This document shows positions 27,301 to 35,426 of a DNA stretch of 64,000 bases, piece by piece. The stretch lies in the NCBI GenBank assembly GCA_963773745.1, contig CAVZCL010000001.1, positions 558,001 to 622,000 on the forward strand. Reading direction: 5' to 3'. The position numbers and the translations under genes were made by a program. The stretch is from UBA5069 sp963773745 (GTDB taxonomy: Bacteria; Chloroflexota; Anaerolineae; Caldilineales; Caldilineaceae). Under the pieces are notes generated by a model. That model worked only from the letters and a program-made list of their open reading frames with translations, searched no databases and had not been told where the DNA came from. The number at the start of each line of letters is the position of its first letter. Position 1 is the first letter of the stretch.

Positions 27301-28095
27301 ACCGTCCGGGGCGATGTTCGAGAAGAGACCGCCGCCGAGTGATGACGCCTGGTTGGCGCTGATTGTGCTGTTCTCCAGTGCGAAGTCGCCCCCCTCCAGG
27401 TAGAACGCGCCTCCATTGAGAGACGCGAAGTTGCCGTTGAAGGTGCTCTGCGCAATGCGGACTGTGCCACCGGTCACCGCGATTGCGCCCCCGCTGCCGC
27501 CGCCTGTGGCCGAATTGCTTTGCAGCGTGCTCTGTTCAATCGTCAGGGCGCCGCCCCGATTCAGGATTGCGCCGCCGTTGCCGCCCGATTCAGCGGTGTT
27601 GTCCTGCAGCGTGCTGCGCTGAATGAGGAGCGTGCCGGCGTTGTCGATGGCGCCGCCGCCGCCGCCCCAGCGTCCGCCGCGCAGCGTGAGATCGCGCAGC
27701 GTAAGGCTTGCGCCTGCGTTGACGATGAAGAGCTGGCGCGCGTCCTCACCGTCAATTGTCACCAGACCGCCACCGTTGATGACTGTACTGACGCCATCCA
27801 GGACCATGGTGTTGGCAAGGATCGTGACGGGCTCCGGCCCGCAGGCAAAGGTGACTATCCCGCCGGCACGCACGGCCGCTTCGAGCGCATTGCCGTCACA
27901 GGAGGCGGCCGCGCCGTTGCCGACGATTGTGTCGAGTACCGCCAGCTGGTCGGCAGGGCTGACATCCTGCGCACGCACGGCCAGCGCAGGCAGCGCAATT
28001 CCTGCAGCAATACAAAGGGTCATTAGCACGCGCGCAACCGCGCGCATGCGCAGCAAACGGCGATTCCCAGACGTTCGCTCATGTCTGTACCACAT
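24334..28095 (-). CDS. Large secreted beta-helix protein with a zinc metalloprotease domain and Ig-like modules
   Basis: 1253 residues from ATG 28095, with AAGGAGAAGCGT before it. A signal peptide is followed by a right-handed parallel beta-helix (about 60-340) with repeated turns such as GGGAIDNAGTLLIQRSTLQDN, GGAILNRGGALTIEQSTLQSN and GGGLFSN, ending in the choice-of-anchor-Q type GDNGGPTFTHAP...AVDTIPAAAC...DQRGFPRPQG. The middle carries GHELGHTWGRKH, a HExxHxxGxxH-like zinc motif of metzincin type, and a later EIMTYCPNQW resembling a Met-turn. Two Ig-like modules (TVTAPSGGEVVGSGG; PPLVQILSPAG) and a C-terminal BACON-like segment (LEWQATSNVPWLTLDATQGQ) follow. It is probably a surface or secreted protease. 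The reading frame is unbroken. Confidence 0.8.
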   Translation of the reverse strand: MWYRHERTSGNRRLLRMRAVARVLMTLCIAAGIALPALAVRAQDVSPADQLAVLDTIVGNGAAASCDGNALEAAVRAGGIVTFACGPEPVTILANTMVLDGVSTVINGGGLVTIDGEDARQLFIVNAGASLTLRDLTLRGGRWGGGGGAIDNAGTLLIQRSTLQDNTAESGGNGGAILNRGGALTIEQSTLQSNSATGGGSGGAIAVTGGTVRIAQSTFNGNFASLNGGAFYLEGGDFALENSTISANQASSLGGGLFSNIAPDGGSVALLHDTFYLNTDDGAAGNLGASTNVAPIQLRNSILYASGAPKNCFINRLGDLVSGDYNLANDDSCGLSGAHDVQNVADPLLGQLGDNGGPTFTHAPQVGSAAVDTIPAAACGVTVDQRGFPRPQGTGCDKGAVDRVPTEMPPLPINQPNAQPFYLGKLLVRNISLPIYLATTNIVAQRLEVTQGIQAAAGTGVPLVAHKRTYVRFHVRRDLGSTDPVVGARLWRIVNGQRVGDPIYPSGAIGFARFIPVYLGGSRYVSDPYITVRANPNRNTLNDSFYFRLPDAWTAAGDLSLEAEANPAGVATRVLESTYDDNKASATVSFNSTPAMVLRLYAVSYKKNGTVYTPTDQQLREAEDWLRRAYPISRLVVKRDALDMTDLGFEPDCTRVNGRLIWASIFLRWGGIDPQPTRYYGMVSDGGTSANFMRGCADNIPSFVASGPTGDTSTVSIAAWDVGNDGSSYGDWYMGHELGHTWGRKHVNCAGTEVGPDGAFPLQNGTIGRKSNADAYWGFDISLKGPVVYPPTWTEIMTYCPNQWISNYTYEAIRNRIVSENSAAAAQAAAMTAPADYLILEAAISPDETSVSIRQAYRITAPGVLPAPTPGGWDIRLLDGGGNVLATYAVTPRVDTDDPGEQNDALIMEQVPWVAGTRQIQVRQGAAVRATRLVSANAPTVTVTAPSGGEVVGSGGLVVSWTAADADGDPLTATVLYSRDGGATYAPLIDHVSGNRVTIPANQLGYTTQGKVRVIVDDGVLTAQAESQGFFTAPNQPPLVQILSPAGNSTVAFGPALNLSAAASDFEDGALPESAFRWSSSLDGPLATGIAADVELQSIGVHIITLEVVDSNGGIGRATRTLTVNNDTSVTAASLNATPASTAALLPLGGETTETISLRNPSGALLEWQATSNVPWLTLDATQGQTPADLTLRIRSTGLGAGTHAGIITIRTTSTEAASAPDAQVPQAELATQQVRVFLTVSGNTVLLPIVQK

Positions 28096-28303
28096 ACGCT
28101 TCTCCTTGAGGTGAAAAATCCGGTGAACGCAACAGCAGCGGAATCGCGTGGGGGCATAGATATGAAATAGAGGGCGCAGGGGATTGTACTCCGATTGGCG
28201 CTGCGTGCAAGCGAACAAATTGTCATGGCGCCTGTGGCCCGGATCACAGCCGCGATGCTGTTTGCGCTGGACAAGCTACCGCGCACGATTTGCCCGCAGG
28301 GCC

Positions 28304-28341
28304 AATAAAGAAAGAGCGTCGCACCTTGCGGTGCGACGCTC
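28304..28341 (-). terminator. Rho-independent terminator downstream of RNase J
   Basis: On the minus strand a perfect 12-bp stem GAGCGTCGCACC / GGTGCGACGCTC with a GCAA tetraloop is followed by TTTCTTTATT. It lies about 40 bases after the stop of the RNase J gene at 28382. Confidence 0.9.
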
Positions 28342-28381
28342 CGACTCTTGAACCTTTAACTCTTGTACCCCAAAACCCTTG

Positions 28382-30097
<1,716 letters not shown>

Positions 30098-30238
30098 ACA
30101 ACTTCCTTTCTTGTCGCGCCCAGTTTCGTGCTGTGCGCAGTTTGATTTCAACGATGAATCATCAAAGCCGGGACGCAACCCGCCCTGGCTGGAATCAACA
30201 TTTAACGATTTTTCAATGGTGCGGCGCAGCGCAAGCGC

Positions 30239-31000
30239 CTACAGGAGCCGCATCTGCGACGAGTCACTTTCATCTTGCGAGGAGTCCGCGCGCCCTTCCG
30301 GCGCGCGGGCCTCGTCAGCGGCCGGCGATTGTGGGTCAGCAAAATCAGCATCACCCGGATGAGGCATGCCCGCCCACGGCGCTTCGCCGCGTGCAGCCGC
30401 CTCGTTGGCGCGCAGCGCACGCTCAATCAGCGCCGGCAGCTTATCAAAATCCTTCTCAAAGGCAACCCGCCACTCAGGATTGCGCAGCGCGGCTGCCGGG
30501 TGGAACATGGGCAGCAACACGCGCCCGTGGCCAATGTTCTTCACCTGGCCGTGAATCTTGGTAATCGCCGCGCCCTGCAGCCAGCGGTTCATGCTGTGGC
30601 GGCCCAGCGTCACAATAATGCGCGGGTTGATGAGTGCAATCTGTCGAGTCAAATAGCCGGAGCAGGCCGCAATCTCGTCCGCCTCAGGGTCACGATTTTC
30701 GGGCGGGCGGCACTTGACGATGTTGGTAATATAGACGTCGGCGCGAGCAAGCCCCACGCGCGTCAGGTTATCGGTAAGGAAGCGGCCGCTGCGCCCTACG
30801 AAGGGCAGCCCCTTCTTGTCTTCCTCAAAACCCGGCCCCTCACCCACGAAGAGCACTACAGAGGCATAGTTGCCGTCGCCAGGCACGGCGTGCGTGCGCG
30901 TGAGCGCCAACTTGCAAAGGGGGCAGCCGCGCACTTCAGCGTCCAATGCTTTGAGCGCTTCGACGCGCTCTTCAAGGCTCAACTGCGGTAGTGGATTCAT
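30239..31000 (-). CDS. Family 4 uracil-DNA glycosylase ([4Fe-4S])
   Basis: 253 residues. ATG 31000 is preferred over the in-frame GTG three codons earlier because AGGTGG stands at the right distance before it. The four Fe-S cysteines are visible: C-P-L-C near the N-terminus, one in NIVKCRPPENRDP, and one in AACSGYLTRQ. The catalytic motif A is VGEGPGFEEDKKGLPFVGRSG; motif B is MFHPAAALRNPEW. It removes uracil from DNA at the start of base excision repair. The C-terminal ~50 residues are an acidic, Ser/Glu-rich tail (EARAPEGRADSSQDESD) that most homologues lack. It lies upstream of RNase J on the same strand. Confidence 0.92.
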   Translation of the reverse strand: MNPLPQLSLEERVEALKALDAEVRGCPLCKLALTRTHAVPGDGNYASVVLFVGEGPGFEEDKKGLPFVGRSGRFLTDNLTRVGLARADVYITNIVKCRPPENRDPEADEIAACSGYLTRQIALINPRIIVTLGRHSMNRWLQGAAITKIHGQVKNIGHGRVLLPMFHPAAALRNPEWRVAFEKDFDKLPALIERALRANEAAARGEAPWAGMPHPGDADFADPQSPAADEARAPEGRADSSQDESDSSQMRLL

Positions 31001-31377
31001 GGCGTCCACCTGCGTATCACTTCCATCTCATAGCAGCATGCGGGCCACGCTGCAGAGTGCAGAATAACGGCAAATAAAGGCGTGTGCAGTATTCACGCGC
31101 ACAAAGCGACGGCATAGTGCACAAGACATGCTCTAAACTTATCGAATTCTACCACAGGCCGCCTCATGCAGCGAACCAGTGTCGAGGTGGAGATGCGGTT
31201 CACTCTCGAGATGGAAGCATGCACAATTCGGCGCGCCCCGCCGCCTCATCTTCACTCCAGGGCTACGCAAAGGCCCTCCGCTGCACGCGTGCGTTCGCAC
31301 CTGCTGAGTACGAGCGACCTTTGCGAAGCCCTGTTTTTCTCTCGACACCCGACACCCGACAGCCGACACCCAGCGTA

Positions 31378-31386
31378 TGCTATACT
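31378..31386 (+). promoter_or_regulatory. Extended -10 promoter of the trehalase-like gene
   Basis: TGCTATACT with no good -35 partner, 41 bases before the ATG at 31428; the string matches that before ftsK and before the adenine methylase gene. The rest of the gap from 31001 shows no gene, RNA or clear repeat. Confidence 0.5.
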
Positions 31387-31427
31387 GCTTTTCGATGCCC
31401 TCCGCCCGCGCCCAAGGAACGTTTGCC

Positions 31428-32645
31428 ATGTGTTTCGATGACGTCCTCTCCTATATCAATAATTTCTGGCCGCAGCTCACGCGCTTTGTGCCCATCGACC
31501 AGCAAACGCTCATCGGCCTGCCGCGCCCCTACATCGTTCCCGGTGTCGGCAGCATGTTCCAGGAGATGTACTACTGGGACTCGTACTTTGCCGCGATTGG
31601 GCTGATTGGCACCGAACATGAGCAGCTGGTGCTGGACATGACGGAAAACATGGCGTGGATGCTCGAGCGCTTTGGCGTCATCCCCAATGGCAGCCGCTAC
31701 TACTTTCTCTCTCGCAGCCAGCCCCCTTTCTTTACGCAGATGGTAGCGCTGGCGTGGCCGCTGGTGCAGGCGCGCGGGGAGACTGACGCGTTGGCCTGGC
31801 TGGCGCGCATGCTCGCCCTGTCCGAGGCCGAACATGAGACGGTTTGGCTGGGCACGTCGCAGCCCCACCACAGGCAGGTCTACGGCGGTCTCTCGCGCTA
31901 CTTCGACATCAATTATCTTGACATGCTCGCCTCCTGCGAGAGCGGTTGGGACCACTCGACGCGCTGCGGCGACTTCTGGCTCTCGCATCTGCCTGTGGAC
32001 CTGAACAGTATCCTCTACGTGCGCGAGATGGACATGGCGGCCTTTGCGCGCTTGCTGGGTGACGAGCCACGCGCAGCCGGCTGGCAGGCGCGCGCCGAAG
32101 GCCGCGCCGAGACTGTCAACCGCTTGCTCTGGGACGACGCCGCGGGTCTTTATTTGGACTACGACTTCGTCTCACAACTGCGCACGCGCACGCCTTCGCT
32201 GGCGGCCTTCTACCCCCTGTGGGCCGGCCTCGCCACACAAGAGCAGGCCGACCGGCTGGTTGAAGAATGGCTGCCACGCTTCCTGCAGGAGGGTGGACTG
32301 GTCACCGCGCTTGACACACAATTGGGGCGGCAGTGGGCATGGCCCATGGGCTGGGCCCCCTTGCAATGGATCGCGGCTGAGGGGCTCGATCGCTACGGCT
32401 ACCAGGGTGAGGCGCGGGAGATACGCACGCGCTGGTGCACGACCTGCCAAACGCACTTCCAGCGCACCAACCTGCTGTGGGAAAAGTATGACGTCGTGAG
32501 TCCGGGCAGCAGCGGTGAGGGCGGGCTTTACGGCCACGTGACCGGCTTCGGATGGACCAATGGCGTCTTTGTGGATTTCGCACGCAAATTGAATCCAGAG
32601 CTCTCAGGGGCCGACACGAAGGAATCCCCCGCTGATGAACATTGA
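31428..32645 (+). CDS. Trehalase-like glycoside hydrolase (GH37 family)
   Basis: 405 residues from ATG 31428, with AAGGAACG before it. It is an all-helical (alpha/alpha)6-barrel enzyme expected to split trehalose into two glucoses. Family signature 1 is seen as VPGVGSMFQEMYYWDSYF, and the catalytic-acid region is ASCESGWDHSTRC. Signature 2 appears as QWAWPMGWAP, where the usual Asp after QW is replaced by Ala. The end GSSGEGGLYGHVTGFGWTNGVF carries the conserved Glu and GFGWTNGV. There is no signal peptide, so it would act in the cytoplasm. The stop overlaps the DUF4180 gene by eleven bases. Confidence 0.8.
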   Translation: MCFDDVLSYINNFWPQLTRFVPIDQQTLIGLPRPYIVPGVGSMFQEMYYWDSYFAAIGLIGTEHEQLVLDMTENMAWMLERFGVIPNGSRYYFLSRSQPPFFTQMVALAWPLVQARGETDALAWLARMLALSEAEHETVWLGTSQPHHRQVYGGLSRYFDINYLDMLASCESGWDHSTRCGDFWLSHLPVDLNSILYVREMDMAAFARLLGDEPRAAGWQARAEGRAETVNRLLWDDAAGLYLDYDFVSQLRTRTPSLAAFYPLWAGLATQEQADRLVEEWLPRFLQEGGLVTALDTQLGRQWAWPMGWAPLQWIAAEGLDRYGYQGEAREIRTRWCTTCQTHFQRTNLLWEKYDVVSPGSSGEGGLYGHVTGFGWTNGVFVDFARKLNPELSGADTKESPADEH

Positions 32646-32985
32646 AACAGTTCGGATCGGCAACTTTGATGTGAGTGTAGTCACATCGGATGACGTACTG
32701 ATTCGCACGCCCGACGATGCGCTCGATCTCATTGCCAACGCGCCCACGGAAAACCTGCTGCTGTTTCTGCACAATTTTGAGGCCGATTTCTTTGATCTGA
32801 GCACGCGCAAGCTTGGTGAAGCTCTGCTCAAATTCACCAATTACCGTACCCGACTTGCGGTCATCGGCGACTTCGATCAATTTCCCAGCACAAATCTCAA
32901 GGCCTTCATTTATGAAAGCAACCGGCATGGAGAGCATATCTTCGTGCCGACAATGGCGGATGTGGCGGCCATTTGGGAGAGATAG
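32635..32985 (+). CDS. DUF4180 domain protein
   Basis: 116 residues from ATG 32635, overlapping the end of the trehalase-like gene. The whole protein fits the small DUF4180 family: DVSVVTSDDVLIRTPDDALDLIAN, LLLFLHNFEADFFDLSTRKLGEALLKFTNY, RLAVIGDFDQF, NLKAFIYESNRHGEHIFVPT. No catalytic residues are known for this family. The sequence is slightly more A/T-rich than its neighbours. It is probably co-translated with the upstream gene, but a link to trehalose metabolism is not established. Confidence 0.8.
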   Translation: MNIETVRIGNFDVSVVTSDDVLIRTPDDALDLIANAPTENLLLFLHNFEADFFDLSTRKLGEALLKFTNYRTRLAVIGDFDQFPSTNLKAFIYESNRHGEHIFVPTMADVAAIWER

Positions 32986-33025
32986 GCTTGCACGCCGGCT
33001 CTTGCGCAATCTGAAGAAGGAAAGC

Positions 33026-33292
33026 ATGACGGAAATGGACTGTCGCCCCGGCTGTGGCGCATGTTGCATTGCGCTCTCAATCTCATCGCCCATGCCCGGG
33101 CTGCCGCACGGCAAGCCGGCGGGCATGCGTTGCCCGCACCTGACAGAGGACTTCCGCTGCCTGCTCTTCGGCCTGCCGGAGCGCCCGGAAGTCTGCACGC
33201 GCCTGCGCCCCATGGCCGAGATGTGCGGCGAGAACCGTGACGAGGCGCTCGCTTACCTCGAGTGGCTTGAGCGTGAAACGGCGCCTGCATAG
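33026..33292 (+). CDS. YkgJ-type cysteine-cluster protein
   Basis: 88 residues from ATG 33026, with AAGGAAAG before it. It contains C-R-P-G-C-G-A-C-C near the start, then MRCPHL, FRCLLFG, PEVCTRLRPMAEMCGENRDEAL. This spacing matches the YkgJ/CxxCxxCC family (often near 90 residues), predicted to bind zinc or an Fe-S cluster. The function of the family is unsettled. It stands 40 bases after the DUF4180 gene in the same direction. Confidence 0.82.
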   Translation: MTEMDCRPGCGACCIALSISSPMPGLPHGKPAGMRCPHLTEDFRCLLFGLPERPEVCTRLRPMAEMCGENRDEALAYLEWLERETAPA

Positions 33293-33294
33293 GT

Positions 33295-33399
33295 AAATTT
33301 CTGTACGCGGAAACTGCGGGAAAAGCGGAAACAACATGAGAGGCGCTTTCTTTTTCCTGCTTTTTCTGCAGTTTCCGCCCCTTCTGCGTACAAGAATTT
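33295..33399. repeat. Inverted repeat, 'tacgcag...gcggaaac' family
   Basis: AAATTTCTGTACGCGGAAACTG + CGGGAAAAGCGGAAAC pairs imperfectly with CCTGCTTTTTCTGCAGTTTC + CGCCCCTTCTGCGTACAAGAATTT. It is related to the palindrome at 6207-6292. It lies between the YkgJ-type gene and the aldo/keto reductase gene and leaves that gene's own ribosome site (GGGAGAG) intact. Confidence 0.75.
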
Positions 33400-33410
33400 G
33401 GGAGAGCACC

Positions 33411-34421
33411 ATGGAAATTCGACGGCTGGGACGGACGGGCCTGCACGTGAGCGAAGTCTGCCTGGGGACAATGACCTTTGGCAACCAGGCCGATGAAGAA
33501 GCCTCGTTCGCCATCATGAATGCAGCGGATGCGGCGGGCATTCAGTTCATCGACACCGCCGACGTCTACCCGCTGGGCGGCGACCTCTCCATGGTTGGCC
33601 GCACAGAGGAGATTGTGGGGCGCTGGATGCACTCGCGCGGCAACCGCGAGCGCATCATCCTGGCCACCAAGTGCCGCGGCGCAATGGGTGACTCACCCAA
33701 TGATCAGGGGCTGAGCCGTTACCACATCCAGCGTGCCTGCGAGGCCAGCTTGCGCCGCCTGCAGACCGATGTCATCGATCTCTATCAGGTGCACTGGCCC
33801 GATTTGGAGACGCCAATCGAAGAGACGCTGCGCGCGCTGGATGACCTGGTGACGGCGGGCAAGGTACGCTATGTGGGCTGCTCCAACTACCCTGCATGGC
33901 TGCTGGCGAGCGCGCTGTGGACGAGCGACAAGCAGAACCTGGTGCGCTTCGAGACGGTGCAGCCGCGCTACAACATCCTCTTCCGCATGATTGAAGAGGA
34001 GTTGCTGCCCCTCTGCCAGGCACAGGGGTTGGGCGTGATGATCTACAACCCCCTCGCGGGCGGGATGCTGACGTCGCGCTATGTGGAGAAGGCCGAGCTT
34101 GCGCCGGACGCGCGCTTTGGCCTTGAGCGCAGCGGGGAGCTCTATCGCCGACGCTACTGGAACGACGCGGTGCTCGAGCAGGTGCGCGGCCTGCACGCCA
34201 AGCTGCAGGGCGTAGGCAAAAACCTAACGCATGTAGCCCTGGCGTGGACACTGCAGCAGCCCGGCGTAAGCACAGCCATCCTTGGCGCGCGCACTGTTGA
34301 GCAGCTCACGGACAGCTTGCAGGCCGTAGGCATGCAGCTCTCCGAGCAGGAAGCTGCCTGGTGCGACGACGTGTGGTTCAATCTGCCGCGCATCCGCGAC
34401 AGGGAGATTGCGCGCCGGTAA
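33411..34421 (+). CDS. Aldo/keto reductase
   Basis: 336 residues from ATG 33411, with GGGAGAG six bases before. It is an NADPH-dependent (beta/alpha)8-barrel carbonyl reductase. Visible family features are MEIRRLGRTGLHVSEVCLGTMTFG, FIDTADVYPLGG with the catalytic Asp and Tyr, IILATKCRG (Lys), DLYQVHWPD (His), VGCSNYPAWLL, ETVQPRYNILFR, VMIYNPLAGGMLTSRY, and the nucleotide-binding VSTAILGARTVEQL. It resembles the YghZ/L-glyceraldehyde-3-phosphate reductase group. The substrate cannot be told from sequence. It stands alone between two palindromes. Confidence 0.9.
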   Translation: MEIRRLGRTGLHVSEVCLGTMTFGNQADEEASFAIMNAADAAGIQFIDTADVYPLGGDLSMVGRTEEIVGRWMHSRGNRERIILATKCRGAMGDSPNDQGLSRYHIQRACEASLRRLQTDVIDLYQVHWPDLETPIEETLRALDDLVTAGKVRYVGCSNYPAWLLASALWTSDKQNLVRFETVQPRYNILFRMIEEELLPLCQAQGLGVMIYNPLAGGMLTSRYVEKAELAPDARFGLERSGELYRRRYWNDAVLEQVRGLHAKLQGVGKNLTHVALAWTLQQPGVSTAILGARTVEQLTDSLQAVGMQLSEQEAAWCDDVWFNLPRIRDREIARR

Positions 34422-34426
34422 GAACG

Positions 34427-34574
34427 GAACTTCGACACAGAGGTCACAGAGGGAACAGAGACACACAGAGAAAAGCAGAAGCGAGAAAAGCAAGACCAAA
34501 TGTGTCTTTGCTTTTCTCGCTTCTGCTTTTCTCTGTGTGTCTCTGTTCCCTCTGTGACCTCTGTGTCGAAGTTC
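34427..34574. repeat. Perfect 67-bp inverted repeat, 'cacagagg' family
   Basis: The left arm 34427-34493 begins GAACTTCGACACAGAGGTCA and the right arm 34508-34574 ends TGACCTCTGTGTCGAAGTTC. The arms pair without mismatch around a 14-base loop. It lies between the aldo/keto reductase stop and the hox operon control region, and could insulate the two. Confidence 0.95.
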
Positions 34575-34622
34575 TTTTGCGCAGGTTCCGCCCCCGAATC
34601 GGACTTGCATATTTTCCCCTTT

Positions 34623-34638
34623 TGTGAAATACTTCACA
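34623..34638 (+). promoter_or_regulatory. CRP/FNR-family operator upstream of hoxE
   Basis: TGTGAAATACTTCACA is a perfect match to the CRP consensus TGTGA-N6-TCACA, with six-base inverted arms TGTGAA/TTCACA. It lies 154 bases before the hoxE start, in the only gap upstream of the hydrogenase operon. A CRP/FNR-type regulator is the likely ligand. No clear -10/-35 pair was found between it and the gene. Confidence 0.6.
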
Positions 34639-34791
34639 TGATGCACGCTCGCAGTGGCGGCATGGCAACTGATTCCCCAAATCCTCATGGTGATGGCGCA
34701 TCGTTTGCCGCCGTACGCACCTGCATCGCCCGTCGGCTTCCATTTCGTCGGCCCCAATGCAAGGGGCCTCGCTGATTGAACGAGGAACGGT

Positions 34792-35385
34792 ATGGGCGTA
34801 CTTACCGACCCGAAACCCAGGGTCAAACCCCGCAATGCCCCTGGGGGGCAGACGCACCCCAGCGGCGACCCGCGCTTCAAACTGATTGACCGCACGCTGA
34901 AGCGCTTCTCTTACCAGCAGGATGCACTCATCGAAGTGCTGCATACTGCGCAGGAGGCCTTCGGCTTCCTCGAAGATGACCTGCTCGTTTACGTCGCGCA
35001 TCAGCTCAAGCTGCCGCTCAGCTGGGTCTACGGCGTGGCCACCTTCTACCACTTCTTCTCTCTCAAGCCCCAAGGCGAGCATTCGTGCATTGTCTGCATG
35101 GGCACCGCCTGCTATGTGAAGCGTGCGGCGGAGATCGTGTCGGCGCTGCAGGCCGAGTTCGGTGTGGAAGCAGGCGCAACCACACCCGACGGCAAGCTCA
35201 GCCTGAGCACAGCGCGCTGCCTGGGCAGTTGCGGGTTGGCCCCCGTTCTCATTGTGGACGGCGAGGTGCTTGCGCGCCAGACGCCCGAGGCAACACTCGA
35301 ATATCTACGTGCGAAGCTGCTCGCGGCGTCCACCAACGGCACTGCGACCCCGCCCCCCGATTTGGTACCCGCCGGTGAGCCATAA
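34792..35385 (+). CDS. hoxE: Bidirectional [NiFe] hydrogenase diaphorase subunit HoxE
   Basis: 197 residues from ATG 34792, with GAGGAACGG before it. It is a thioredoxin-like [2Fe-2S] subunit homologous to NuoE. The helical N-terminal part (YQQDALIEVLHTAQEAFGFLEDDLLVYVAHQL, WVYGVATFYHFFSL) is followed by the cluster ligands C-x4-C in VCMGTACYVK and C-x3-C in ARCLGSCGLAPV. It carries electrons between the NADH-binding HoxF and the rest of the enzyme. It is the first gene of hoxEFUYH, 41 bases ahead of hoxF. Confidence 0.93.
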   Translation: MGVLTDPKPRVKPRNAPGGQTHPSGDPRFKLIDRTLKRFSYQQDALIEVLHTAQEAFGFLEDDLLVYVAHQLKLPLSWVYGVATFYHFFSLKPQGEHSCIVCMGTACYVKRAAEIVSALQAEFGVEAGATTPDGKLSLSTARCLGSCGLAPVLIVDGEVLARQTPEATLEYLRAKLLAASTNGTATPPPDLVPAGEP

Positions 35386-35426
35386 CTCCCCGCAGCTTTC
35401 CCGCTCGACAAAGAGGAGCGTATTGC

